Shown: positions 16,885 through 24,911 of the stretch, one piece after another | Layout: every line of letters begins with the position of its first letter | Numbering within the stretch: position 1 is the stretch's first letter | Origin: Exiguobacterium aurantiacum DSM 6208 | Lineage (GTDB): Bacteria; Bacillota; Bacilli; Exiguobacteriales; Exiguobacteriaceae | Direction: 5' to 3' | NCBI RefSeq assembly: GCF_000702585.1 | Contig: NZ_JNIQ01000001.1 | Location: forward strand, 63,501 to 127,500 | DNA length: 64,000 nt | Notes under the pieces: generated by a model | What the model was told of the DNA's origin: nothing | Database searches by the model: none | Seen by the model: the letters and a program-made list of their open reading frames with translations, nothing else | Program-made: the position numbers and the translations under genes

Positions 16885-17358
16885 TCATCCGACGCGTCGG
16901 ACGCGCTCATTCACTACTTTTTCTTTCCCGCTCAATTGAAACAGCAACACCCCGCCGACAATCAAGATGATGCCGACGACCGTCTTCCACGTGAACGGAA
17001 TCGCCTCGAGCCCGAACCAACCGAGTGTGTCCCAGAGGAGCGCGAACAGGATTTGTGACACCATGACAATGGAGATGGCGTAACTCGGGCCGAGCCGCTC
17101 GACGCTTTGTGTCACGCTCATGACGACACCGACCCCGATAATGCCACTGAACCAATACCACGTCTCCATCCCCGTGACGGCAAACAAGGCCGTCCCATCA
17201 CTGATTAGTCCCGCGACGAGCGATGCGAAGAAGCCAAGCCCGAGGACGAGCGTCGTCGTGGCCCACGCGCCGACGCGTCGCTTCACGTTCGCATTGAACG
17301 TGTTTTGGATACAAACGAGCATCCCGCCGAACACGGCAAGCATCATCCCGATGGCCAT
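16885..17358 (-). CDS. DMT-superfamily transporter half, YdcZ (DUF606) family
   Basis: 157 residues with about five membrane helices and the YdcZ-type pattern (AVFGGMLVCIQNTFNANVKRRVG early, SYAISIVMVSQILFALLWD later). YdcZ proteins resemble half of an EamA transporter and often occur in pairs. A second member lies two genes upstream (18042-18467), separated by a Crp/Fnr-type regulator, so the two may form a heterodimer. AGGAGGG precedes the start. Confidence 0.82.
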   Translation of the reverse strand: MAIGMMLAVFGGMLVCIQNTFNANVKRRVGAWATTTLVLGLGFFASLVAGLISDGTALFAVTGMETWYWFSGIIGVGVVMSVTQSVERLGPSYAISIVMVSQILFALLWDTLGWFGLEAIPFTWKTVVGIILIVGGVLLFQLSGKEKVVNERVRRVG

Positions 17359-17370
17359 ACGTTTCCCTCC

Positions 17371-18048
17371 TCACTCATAAATACTCTCTCCCGCCACATC
17401 AATGAGACGATTCCGATCGACGACCGTGATCGACCGTCTGTCCCGTTCAATCAACCCGTCCTCGACGAACCGTTTGAGTGTCCGATTGACGTGCCGATAG
17501 CTCGTCCCAATCAAATCGGCGATGTCGGTCAACTCATCGACCGTCGAGCCAAGCGTCGTCGTCTCAGGTGTCATCGACAACAAATAACTCGCGAGCCGGA
17601 CGTCGATCGGATAAAACAAGTTGAAGCTCATCGATTGCGACTTTCGCTCGAACTTGCGGGTGATCTCCGCTAATAAGTAGTTGAGCCAAATGACGTCTTC
17701 AGTCGCGTGACACGCCAACGCCTCGAACGAAATGACAAGCATCTCGCCGGTCGTCACCGCCTCGACCGTGTTCAAATAAGGAGTCCGCTGCACATATTCG
17801 ATGTCCCCGATCAAGTCGAGCGGTTGCTTGAACGACAAGACGAGCCGCTTCCCCGCAGCCGACGTGTGAGAGACGCGTATCTTCCCGTTGACGAGAAAAC
17901 GGAGTGCATGGGCTGCGTCACCTTGCGTACAAATCGTCGCCCCCGGTGCGTAACGGACGAGCGTCAAATCGGGCCATGCCGCGCGCGGCAACACCTCGTC
18001 GAGCCCGACTTGGCTCATGTAGCGTTCCACTTGCTCGTTCCCTACCAT
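17371..18048 (-). CDS. Crp/Fnr-family transcriptional regulator
   Basis: 225 residues: an N-terminal cyclic-nucleotide-binding-like barrel (APGATICTQGDAAHALRFLVNGKIRV) and a C-terminal winged helix (LTDIADLIGTSYRHVNRTLKRFVEDGLIER). No N-terminal cysteine cluster is present, so it is not an iron-sulphur Fnr. It resembles the YeiL-type branch. It overlaps the upstream ydcZ-like gene by 7 bp and probably controls this transporter operon. Confidence 0.88.
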   Translation of the reverse strand: MVGNEQVERYMSQVGLDEVLPRAAWPDLTLVRYAPGATICTQGDAAHALRFLVNGKIRVSHTSAAGKRLVLSFKQPLDLIGDIEYVQRTPYLNTVEAVTTGEMLVISFEALACHATEDVIWLNYLLAEITRKFERKSQSMSFNLFYPIDVRLASYLLSMTPETTTLGSTVDELTDIADLIGTSYRHVNRTLKRFVEDGLIERDRRSITVVDRNRLIDVAGESIYE

Positions 18049-18467
18049 TTCAACAACACCACCCCGGCAACCATCATCGCCACACCGATAAGTTGCGTGA
18101 CGTTCAAACGACGTCGCACCATCCCGAACCAGCCACGTCCGTCAATGACGAGGGCAAGCGCGAGCTGGGCGATTAAAAACAACGAAATCGTGAGCGTGAC
18201 GCCGAGCGTGTGCACAGCCGTCATGTTGCTGAACAAGATGAGCGCCGCGAAGGCTCCGCCTGACAGATAGAGTGGCTTCACATGTCGCATCTCGCGATAC
18301 GTCCGGTCGCGGACGAGGAGCATGATGAGGAGCGCCACGATAAAACCGGTCAGCTGGGTGAGCGTCGCCGCCTGCCATGTACCGATCGCAGAACTGATAT
18401 TGGCATTGGCCACACTTTGTAAGGTCAAAAAGAAACCGCCGCTGATAGCGAACAAGACACCGCGCAT
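18042..18467 (-). CDS. DMT-superfamily transporter half, YdcZ (DUF606) family
   Basis: 141 residues, about five membrane helices, with GVLFAISGGFFLTLQSVANANIS matching the start of the neighbouring family member. Start 18467 is preferred over 18473 because GGGGGAG then has normal spacing. It is first in an operon with the Crp/Fnr-type regulator and the second YdcZ-like gene. Confidence 0.82.
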   Translation of the reverse strand: MRGVLFAISGGFFLTLQSVANANISSAIGTWQAATLTQLTGFIVALLIMLLVRDRTYREMRHVKPLYLSGGAFAALILFSNMTAVHTLGVTLTISLFLIAQLALALVIDGRGWFGMVRRRLNVTQLIGVAMMVAGVVLLKW

Positions 18468-18518
18468 CTCCATCTCCCCCTTTTTTCTTTAGTTAACAAT
18501 AATGGACAGCTTCGATAA

Positions 18519-18532
18519 AGGACAGATGTCCT
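18519..18532. promoter_or_regulatory. Candidate operator upstream of the YdcZ-Crp operon
   Basis: AGGACA-GA-TGTCCT is an inverted repeat with 6-bp arms about 52 bp upstream of the first gene; GGACA recurs at 18504-18508. It is a candidate binding site for the Crp/Fnr-type protein. Confidence 0.35.
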
Positions 18533-18540
18533 GAACCATG

Positions 18541-18566
18541 AAAAAAAGGCCATGACGAATCATAGA
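18541..18566 (-). terminator. Terminator of the seven-member membrane-protein array
   Basis: On the minus strand GGTCTATGA-TTCG-TCATGGCC is followed by seven T. The left arm includes the stop codon of the last array gene. Confidence 0.65.
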
Positions 18567-19042
18567 CCTGCGCGATATGCTTCCAATCGCTCTTCTTTCG
18601 CGACCGACAGTTGCTTATTCGTGACGTGTGCCGGGTCAATCTGACGGATGCGTCGCTGCAAGAAGCGCGAGACCCCGAACGTCAACGTCGAGACCCCACC
18701 GATGATACCAAGCAGCCATGGCAGTGACAGGCTTTCCGCGAGGTAGCCAATCACAAGGCCGAGATACACAACAAACTGAAGCCAGAGAGAGGCAAACTCG
18801 AAATAGATGAGCCGACTGTAGCGTCGATCCTCATTGAACGTCAGTAACAGTTTCGTCTTCCGCCACTCCAAACAGAGATACGGGAAAAAGAGGACGAGCG
18901 TACTGAAAGGCACCCATCTCGGGGAAGCGCCGCTCACAAGGATCGTCACGACGATCCCGACAAACCAAACGCCCCAGCGCCAGCGCCAATGGACGTCGTC
19001 TTGCTCCAACAACTGTTTAATTCGTGTTTCTTTCGTTACCAT
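18560..19042 (-). CDS. Small four-helix membrane protein, type A paralog (array gene 7)
   Basis: 160 residues: MVTKETRIKQLLEQ, helices 1-2, WRKTKLLLTFNEDRRYSRLIYFEF, helices 3-4, and the tag RQIDPAHVTNKQLSVAKEER. Start 19042 follows GAGAGGAG, and the start lies inside the end of the upstream gene (26-bp overlap). It is last in the array and is followed by a terminator. Confidence 0.82.
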   Translation of the reverse strand: MVTKETRIKQLLEQDDVHWRWRWGVWFVGIVVTILVSGASPRWVPFSTLVLFFPYLCLEWRKTKLLLTFNEDRRYSRLIYFEFASLWLQFVVYLGLVIGYLAESLSLPWLLGIIGGVSTLTFGVSRFLQRRIRQIDPAHVTNKQLSVAKEERLEAYRAGL

Positions 19043-19511
19043 ATGTACTCCTCTCGTACGAGCGGTAGAACCGCGAGATGTCGTTTCGGGTCGGCTGATT
19101 TGGGTCAACGTGCTCGAGCTGTCGACGTGTCGTGTAATGATGCCACCCTAACATCACCGAACAGACACCGTAAACCATCCATCCGATGATCGGGACGCCC
19201 AAACGACTGAAAATCACCGCCGCTGTGACCCACACCATCCAAAGAGGATACATGCCATACAAGCGCTTTGTAAGCAATTCGCCACGTCCGGTCGTAAGCG
19301 TCATCGCTTTCTTTCCTTCACGGAGCATGATACGCACTAGACCGATTGATACGAGTAGGGACCCAATCCCCCATACCCACCAGAAGTCCTCAAACCCTAA
19401 CGTGAACGAGTTGAAGAAGATGAGTGCCATTGTCAGCCAAAGACTACTGCGTTGATGTTTTTCTCGATATTGGCCTAACGCTTGAATCCGTTCTTGTTTC
19501 GTCATAGTCAT
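19017..19511 (-). CDS. Small four-helix membrane protein, type B paralog (array gene 6)
   Basis: 164 residues: MTKQERIQALGQYREK, two helices, a loop with ELLTKRLYGMYPL, two helices, and the tag HVDPNQPTRNDISRF. It carries a longer polar C-terminal tail than its relatives. AAAGGAC precedes the start. Function unknown. Confidence 0.8.
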   Translation of the reverse strand: MTMTKQERIQALGQYREKHQRSSLWLTMALIFFNSFTLGFEDFWWVWGIGSLLVSIGLVRIMLREGKKAMTLTTGRGELLTKRLYGMYPLWMVWVTAAVIFSRLGVPIIGWMVYGVCSVMLGWHHYTTRRQLEHVDPNQPTRNDISRFYRSYERSTYGNERNTN

Positions 19512-19520
19512 GTCGTCCTT

Positions 19521-20003
19521 TTATTCTTGTATTTCATCAAGTTGATGCTTCGACTTCGCACGGTTCGCTTTCGCCAACATGCTAGACGTCACGTGCTCCG
19601 AATCGATTTCGAGCAACTTCCGGTCCAGCCAAAATGGCCATAAGACTGACGGTGGACCCCCGAGGATGATCACCCACATAAGAGCGTCTCGGTGAATGTT
19701 TCCGGTCAAAAGCAAAGCGACGAGGCTAAACAGCAAGACGAACGTGAAACAGAGAATCGCAAAATTCAGCCGAATGAGACGTTGATATAAACGGTCGCGG
19801 TTGAACGTGAGATAGGCGCGTGTCTGCCTCCACTCGACCCACATCATCGGAACGAGACTGATGACAGCGAGCGCACCGGAATACACAAGGTCCATCATGA
19901 AGTATAATGATGCCCCCAAAATGAAGAGCGTGCTCGCGATGACGATGCGATGATATCGCTTCTTGATGTTCACTAATTTAGATAGTCTGGCTTCCCGTTC
20001 CAT
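19521..20003 (-). CDS. Small four-helix membrane protein, type A paralog (array gene 5)
   Basis: 160 residues: MEREARLSKLVNIKK, two helices, WRQTRAYLTFNRDRLYQRLIRLNF, two helices, and the tag EIDSEHVTSSMLAKANRAK. AGGAGGG precedes the start with 6-nt spacing to 20003. It is embedded between type B members, so the array alternates types. Confidence 0.82.
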   Translation of the reverse strand: MEREARLSKLVNIKKRYHRIVIASTLFILGASLYFMMDLVYSGALAVISLVPMMWVEWRQTRAYLTFNRDRLYQRLIRLNFAILCFTFVLLFSLVALLLTGNIHRDALMWVIILGGPPSVLWPFWLDRKLLEIDSEHVTSSMLAKANRAKSKHQLDEIQE

Positions 20004-20013
20004 CATATCCCTC

Positions 20014-20268
20014 CTAATCTCTCACGTAATCGAGTCGCATCTCACGAAACAATGGATGCTCCGGATCGATAGCAGACAATCGCTCGTCTTGTCGTCGAAT
20101 CCATCGGTATCCGACGTAGAGAACGCCACCGGTCACAATCAAAATCCATGCGTAGGTCCATCCGAGTTTGAGCGTCAATGCGACCGAGAGAATAGACATC
20201 ACAAATACCCCGAATAGGAATCCGTTCCGCCGTGTGATGATTCGCTTGGCCGATTCGTGTTCAGTCAT
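20014..20268 (-). CDS. C-terminal half of a split type B paralog (array gene 4b)
   Basis: 84 residues: MTEHESAKRIITRRNGFL followed by two helices and the tag AIDPEHPLFREMR. This corresponds to the second half of the 20475-20924 product (there TEHVRTKRLISIQYV, two helices, SDSEQPMRREVR). Its ATG overlaps the TGA of the N-terminal half (ATGA) and is preceded by GAGG. The codons upstream, in this frame, continue the homology (FFKANRIEAN), so one frameshift in an ancestral gene explains the split. Confidence 0.7.
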   Translation of the reverse strand: MTEHESAKRIITRRNGFLFGVFVMSILSVALTLKLGWTYAWILIVTGGVLYVGYRWIRRQDERLSAIDPEHPLFREMRLDYVRD

Positions 20269-20465
20269 ATTCGCCTCGATTCGATTCGCTTTAAAGAAGG
20301 AAGCAACAAGCAAACAGCGATACCGAGCACATACCATCCATTCCATGAATTTGAACGAATCAAGCCGACCGTAAAAAATGTCATCGGAAAGGTAGTGAGC
20401 CCTTGTAGGACTGCCATCTTCATGTTCGATTTATAGATGGCATTGATGCGTTCTTGTTTTGTCAT
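20265..20465 (-). CDS. N-terminal half of a split type B paralog (array gene 4a)
   Basis: 66 residues: MTKQERINAIYKSN then two membrane helices, ending KRIESRRI. Together with the 84 residues of the following ORF it makes 150, the exact size class of intact relatives (149-164). The two halves are joined by an ATGA overlap and could still be made as two chains. Alternatively this is a recent pseudogene or a sequencing error. Confidence 0.65.
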   Translation of the reverse strand: MTKQERINAIYKSNMKMAVLQGLTTFPMTFFTVGLIRSNSWNGWYVLGIAVCLLLPSLKRIESRRI

Positions 20466-20474
20466 CTCCTTAGC

Positions 20475-20924
20475 TCACCATCCCCTCACTTCACGTCGCA
20501 TCGGTTGCTCGGAATCGCTTTGTCTCACTTTTTCATCTAATGCCCGTTCTGAAACCGAGAGAATGAAAATACCGACCGTGAAGCCGACGAATGGCAACCA
20601 ACTGACCGCCTCCGATTTCATTAGCCACGGAAATACGAGTCCGATAAAGAGAATCAACACATAATCAAACACATACTGGATCGAGATGAGGCGTTTCGTA
20701 CGGACATGCTCCGTGAAACTGCTCATGAATCGATACTCCCGCTGGAGGGCATACCCATACAGCAACGTCGTCAAAACGAGCAGGACTCCGTATAGGAATT
20801 CCTGCGTAGTTGTCTGTAGCAGTAAAAACAGCAGTACAGCGAACGGAATCGCAAAAGTAACACGCAGAAAGAACCACTTCCGATTCCCTTGCTTCATTGT
20901 CGTGAGTCGCTGTTGTTTGTTCAT
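20475..20924 (-). CDS. Small four-helix membrane protein, type B paralog (array gene 3)
   Basis: 149 residues: MNKQQRLTTMKQGNRKW, two helices, FTEHVRTKRLISIQYVFDYV, two helices, and the tag SDSEQPMRREVRGW. It overlaps the upstream gene by 4 bp (ATGA). AAAGGAG precedes the start. Confidence 0.82.
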   Translation of the reverse strand: MNKQQRLTTMKQGNRKWFFLRVTFAIPFAVLLFLLLQTTTQEFLYGVLLVLTTLLYGYALQREYRFMSSFTEHVRTKRLISIQYVFDYVLILFIGLVFPWLMKSEAVSWLPFVGFTVGIFILSVSERALDEKVRQSDSEQPMRREVRGW

Positions 20925-21355
20925 CTCGTGTCTCCTTTGTTTATTATGGCTTCACTATGAAGCGATGTTCTCAACTTTCCTTCGAGAATCCATTGGATGG
21001 TTAATAAGACGAACAGTCCTAGTAGAAGGGTGATGATGATTGAAATGGGTGAAAGACCAAACTTTACTGAAAACGGAAAAGCGATACCGAGCCACGCAAT
21101 CATTAAGAAATCAATGCCATACAATTGACGAACGATGCGTTTCACAGGTGCCGGTGTATCTAGTGTCACGTTGTTCGCTCGACGTGCGAGAACAACCGCT
21201 GTAAAAAGGGATGCCACTCCCATCCCTACGGCATATGTCAGGTAATGGATTGCTGACTCTGTGTATAACAGGACAAGCACACCTACCGGGATGGCCAATC
21301 CGATTCGAAGCCATATCCGTTCACGGCGTAGCCGTCTCAATGTTTGATTTGTCAT
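20921..21355 (-). CDS. Small four-helix membrane protein, divergent type B paralog (array gene 2)
   Basis: 144 residues from a start at 21355; in-frame ATG codons at 21373 and 21406 are alternatives, and ribosome binding is weak for all. The plan is two helices, APVKRIVRQLYGIDFL, two helices. The C-terminal tag is lost and replaced by EGKLRTSLHSEAIINKG. It is the most diverged member of the array. Confidence 0.7.
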   Translation of the reverse strand: MTNQTLRRLRRERIWLRIGLAIPVGVLVLLYTESAIHYLTYAVGMGVASLFTAVVLARRANNVTLDTPAPVKRIVRQLYGIDFLMIAWLGIAFPFSVKFGLSPISIIITLLLGLFVLLTIQWILEGKLRTSLHSEAIINKGDTR

Positions 21356-21459
21356 TTCTCGTTTTCCCTTCATCGTATATCCCACTTTGAATCCGAATAC
21401 GTTCAATTTCTCTGTGCGTCGGTCGATTGCGTAACACGAAGTGAGGTAGCCTCTACTTG

Positions 21460-21927
21460 TTACGCCTTGCTAGAAAAACGGGCATCACGTACGTCACGCC
21501 GTGTCGGCTGTTCGGGATCGAGTCGACGAATCCGTTCGTCGAACATTGCTTGTATGTATAAAATGCATAAGGCGGCCCCGAAAAAGAGAACGAACGGCAC
21601 CCATGACCAGACCATCAAGCGAATCGCGAGCGGATTCACTACGGCGAGTAAAAAGATGAAGAGCACCTCGAGCCGATATTGCATCGTGATGATGCGTTTG
21701 ACATCCGGGTGGTCCGTCAACCGTCTCAACTCGTCTGCCTCTTTCGTAAACAGTCGTGCACTCAACACAATAAGGAGACCGAGTAGAGGCAATCCAATCC
21801 AGCTCCTTGCTTCTACTGTCATCAGCAGATATACGCCGATCGCTGCCGGAATCGCCAACCCGAGACGACCAATCCACCATGCCCGATTCGTCTCACGAAT
21901 GACGTTCAATCGTTGTTGCTTTAACAT
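21460..21927 (-). CDS. Small four-helix membrane protein, type B paralog (array gene 1)
   Basis: 155 residues: MLKQQRLNVIRETNRAWW, two helices, LTDHPDVKRIITMQYRLEVL, two helices, and the tag RLDPEQPTRRDVRDARF, the clearest example of the type B tag. Start 21927 follows AGAGGTG by 6 nt. It is first in the array of seven genes running to 18560. Confidence 0.82.
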   Translation of the reverse strand: MLKQQRLNVIRETNRAWWIGRLGLAIPAAIGVYLLMTVEARSWIGLPLLGLLIVLSARLFTKEADELRRLTDHPDVKRIITMQYRLEVLFIFLLAVVNPLAIRLMVWSWVPFVLFFGAALCILYIQAMFDERIRRLDPEQPTRRDVRDARFSSKA

Positions 21928-22011
21928 TTCATTCACCTCTTTCTCTCATTATACGTATACACGACCAAGAAAGTTCCGTTATTTTACAATTTTATGACCT
22001 GTGCAAGTTGA

Positions 22012-22055
22012 TTGACTAAAGTTGAATCTCGTTTTATAGTTTAGTTAACTTAACT
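22012..22055 (+). promoter_or_regulatory. Sigma-A promoter with MarR-type palindrome
   Basis: TTGACT (22012-22017), 17-bp spacer, TATAGT (22035-22040). The near-perfect palindrome AGTTTAGTTAACTTAACT (22038-22055, 8 of 9 pairs) overlaps the -10 element. It is a likely operator for the MarR-family protein encoded in the same operon. Confidence 0.75.
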
Positions 22056-22082
22056 TTAATAAAGAAAGCATGAGGTTATCTT

Positions 22083-23288
22083 ATGAATTTGCTTCACAAT
22101 CCACGATTCGTCTTCACATGGCTGTCCGGGATGACGCTGACGCTCGGCTTCTCCATCTTCTTCTTGAGCGTGTCGTGGCTCACAATCGATGTGTTACAAC
22201 AGCCGGCTTTGCTCGGAATCATTTTGACCGCCGTCTCGCTTCCGCGTGTCGTGATGATGGTGTTCGGCGGCGTCTTCGCCGACCGCTTCCAAAAGAGTCG
22301 GCTCTTATTTTTGACGAACCTCGGCCAGGCCGCACTCATGTTGGCTGTCTTGAGCCTTCATCTACTCGACCTCTACTCGGTCGCGGCACTCATCGGGATT
22401 TCCGTCATCTTCGGGATTTTGGACGGCATGTCGTACCCGGCCCTCTCGTCCCTCATCCCGTCCCTCGTCAAACAGCACGAGTTGCAACGGGCCAACTCCT
22501 TGTTCCAAGGCTCGCTCGAGCTCATGTTTGTCATCGGTCCCTTCTTAGCAGGACTACTGTTGACATGGGGCGGGTTCGGGCTCAGTTTCGGGACGGCGGC
22601 CGGACTCATCTTCCTCGCCGCTTTGTTGATCATGCCGCGCCTGATTCAAGACCGAATCCCGGCGGCGCATGTCATGTCCCTCGCTCACGTCATCGTCGAC
22701 TTAAAAGAAGGGATTCGCTACGTCTCGCATACCCCGATTTTACGGAGCGGGACGCTCTCCATCGCCATCGTCAACCTGTTCGTCATGGGGCCACTCATCA
22801 TGAGTATCCCAATCCTCGTCGGCGAGCGTGGCGGCACGGCGTTTGACTTGAGCGTCATTGAGGGCGGTCTTGCCGTCGGGACGTTCGTCGCGAGCTTCCT
22901 CGTCTTGCTGATGCGCTCGGTCCATCGCGGCCGGTTCGTCTTCCGCGCTTTGTTGCTGACAATTGCCGCGTTCCTCTTGTATACGCAAGCCCAATCGATT
23001 CCGATGCTCGCGTTGACGGCGGCGCTGAGCGGCTTCATGTTGATGCTCGTCTACTTGCCGGCGGTCACACTCATGCAGGAACATAGCGACCAAGACAAGA
23101 TTGGTCGTGTCATGAGCATCATGGCGCTCGCCGCGTCCGGTCTCGAACCGGTCGCCTTCGCCGTCTTGTCCGTACTCGTCGCGCTCGCTGTGCCGATTCA
23201 AACGTTACTCATCACGTTTGGTATAATCGGATTGGCGCTTAGTGGCCTCTTATTCGTACGGAGCCAGACGTTCCGTCACACACGATGA
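22083..23288 (+). CDS. MFS transporter
   Basis: 401 residues with 12 predicted membrane helices and MFS features (GGVFADRFQKSRLL is the A-like motif between helices 2 and 3). Such proteins resemble the MdtG/Bcr-like or enterobactin-exporter-like MFS group. GAGG precedes the start. The next gene is a MarR-family regulator beginning at the MFS stop codon, so this is an autoregulated efflux operon. Substrate unknown. Confidence 0.88.
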   Translation: MNLLHNPRFVFTWLSGMTLTLGFSIFFLSVSWLTIDVLQQPALLGIILTAVSLPRVVMMVFGGVFADRFQKSRLLFLTNLGQAALMLAVLSLHLLDLYSVAALIGISVIFGILDGMSYPALSSLIPSLVKQHELQRANSLFQGSLELMFVIGPFLAGLLLTWGGFGLSFGTAAGLIFLAALLIMPRLIQDRIPAAHVMSLAHVIVDLKEGIRYVSHTPILRSGTLSIAIVNLFVMGPLIMSIPILVGERGGTAFDLSVIEGGLAVGTFVASFLVLLMRSVHRGRFVFRALLLTIAAFLLYTQAQSIPMLALTAALSGFMLMLVYLPAVTLMQEHSDQDKIGRVMSIMALAASGLEPVAFAVLSVLVALAVPIQTLLITFGIIGLALSGLLFVRSQTFRHTR

Positions 23289-23302
23289 AAGGAGAACGAC
23301 CT

Positions 23303-23734
23303 TTGAACGAGACACGCAAACAACAAGTCATCGAGATGTATCGTCAAATCGACGAGCTCGACTTATTGTTCACCAAATACTTCACCGATTTGAACGAGTT
23401 CCAACTCAGCTATCAGCAAGAACAGATGCTACTCCTCTTCAAACGACAAGAGACATGGACGACGACAGAAATCGCGACGAAGATGAACATCTCGAAAAGC
23501 GCCGTCAGCCAAGTGCTCAAAGTGCTCGAACAGCGTGAGTTCGTCCAGAAAAAGAAGAACCCGGACAACCTGCGTGAGAGTTTCATCCGCCTCGGTCCGC
23601 TCGGCCATGCATACTCGAAGCAAATCGATGCCATCGAGGAACGGCTCGCCGAAGAGATGTTCTCTGTCCTTGAGGACGAGGAGATGAAAATGATCAACCG
23701 CTCGCTCGCGTTGATGATTCAACGGTTCAAATAA
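23303..23734 (+). CDS. MarR-family transcriptional regulator
   Basis: 143 residues with the winged helix TWTTTEIATKMNISKSAVSQVLKVLEQREFVQKK at the centre and dimer helices at the ends. I place the start at TTG 23303 because AAAGGAG lies 8 nt upstream of it; the ATG at 23285, which overlaps the MFS stop, has no site. It follows the MFS gene and probably binds the palindrome at 22038-22055. Confidence 0.9.
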   Translation: MNETRKQQVIEMYRQIDELDLLFTKYFTDLNEFQLSYQQEQMLLLFKRQETWTTTEIATKMNISKSAVSQVLKVLEQREFVQKKKNPDNLRESFIRLGPLGHAYSKQIDAIEERLAEEMFSVLEDEEMKMINRSLALMIQRFK

Positions 23735-23776
23735 AAAATGCGTATCGTCCCACGTGTGGGAGGATACGCATTTTTG
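23734..23776. terminator. Bidirectional terminator
   Basis: AAAAATGCGTATC and GATACGCATTTTT form the base and TCCCA/TGGGA the top of a long hairpin between convergent genes. Confidence 0.9.
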
Positions 23777-23777
23777 G

Positions 23778-24818
23778 TTAGAATGGCTCGACGACACGGA
23801 TGGCTGACCGAAGCGCCCCTTCGACATGACCGCCGAAGAAGGAGTCCGTTTCCGTCCCGGCGAAAGACAAATACTTTGCCCAACCGGCGTCTACTGGAAT
23901 CGGTCCATAGACAGGAAAATCGATCATCGGTGCCGTATCTTCAACCGTCGCCGTGTATCGGTCGCTCGCCCAATCGACGAATAAGACGTCACGCGGGTGG
24001 CGCGCCTCTTCCCCGAATAGTCGTACAAGTTGATCAATGACGCGACGATTCAGCTCGTCCCGTTCGAGCAACGCACGCTCGGTAGCAGGTAATCGGAAGA
24101 AACCGAATAACGCCGCAAGTCCATCCGGTTGCGAGGCGTCATGCACCTCCTGCAGCACCCCGGCCCAGCTCATCCCTTGACCGGATTGGCCTTGGTCCCG
24201 CCAAAACGGATGATCGTAAACGGCGAGCACTTTCGCCTGACCGGCCATCCAAGTCGGGATAGACGCTAGCTTCGCTTTCGTCGTCTCAGACAGTTCTGGT
24301 TGAAACGCGATGCGTGAGATGAGCCGAGGCGGGATGGCTAAGATGGCGTGCGTGAACGTTTCAGTCTCTCCTCGTTCGAGCTCGATGGCGACTCCACGCT
24401 CGACCTGTCTCATCGAGGTGACCGTCGACTGAAGTTGAATCGTATGGGGCGGTAAGGTTGCTGCGAGTGCGGTCGTCAAGCTGGCCATGCCACCGACGAG
24501 TCGCATCGATGGGACCACGTGTCCTGGTGGAAGCGTATGGCGTTCGATGACACCGAACTGACGCTCGAGCATCAAGTCACCGGTCGCTTGTTGGGGGAAC
24601 ACTTGGAGGTCGAGCTGGTCGACTAGCCGCACCATCGTCTTTTCCGTATCCGGCCAATACCAGGTCGGACCGAGGTCGAAGCCGTCATGGCTCAACACCC
24701 GTCCCCCGATGCGGTCGCGTGCTTCAAAAACGGTAACGTCATAGCCTTTATCGATGAGGAGCGACGCGGCATACAAGCCGCTCACGCCGGCTCCGATAAT
24801 CGCAATTGATGGATTCAT
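23778..24818 (-). CDS. FAD-dependent amine oxidase family protein
   Basis: 346 residues with an N-terminal Rossmann motif IAIIGAGVSGLYAASLL and the GG-doublet region FEARDRIGGRV typical of monoamine oxidase-like flavoproteins. The C-terminal YLSFAGTETDSFFGGHVEGA is the second FAD-contact motif of the family. The protein is shorter than classical MAO (about 450), as in many bacterial relatives. Substrate cannot be inferred. Confidence 0.88.
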   Translation of the reverse strand: MNPSIAIIGAGVSGLYAASLLIDKGYDVTVFEARDRIGGRVLSHDGFDLGPTWYWPDTEKTMVRLVDQLDLQVFPQQATGDLMLERQFGVIERHTLPPGHVVPSMRLVGGMASLTTALAATLPPHTIQLQSTVTSMRQVERGVAIELERGETETFTHAILAIPPRLISRIAFQPELSETTKAKLASIPTWMAGQAKVLAVYDHPFWRDQGQSGQGMSWAGVLQEVHDASQPDGLAALFGFFRLPATERALLERDELNRRVIDQLVRLFGEEARHPRDVLFVDWASDRYTATVEDTAPMIDFPVYGPIPVDAGWAKYLSFAGTETDSFFGGHVEGALRSAIRVVEPF

Positions 24819-24911
24819 GAAAATGCACCTTCTTTGTATGTGGTGTTCCTATTATACTGAAAACGATACATATACATGATTTGAGCGAATCGCTCGGGAA
24901 AGGCGTTACAT

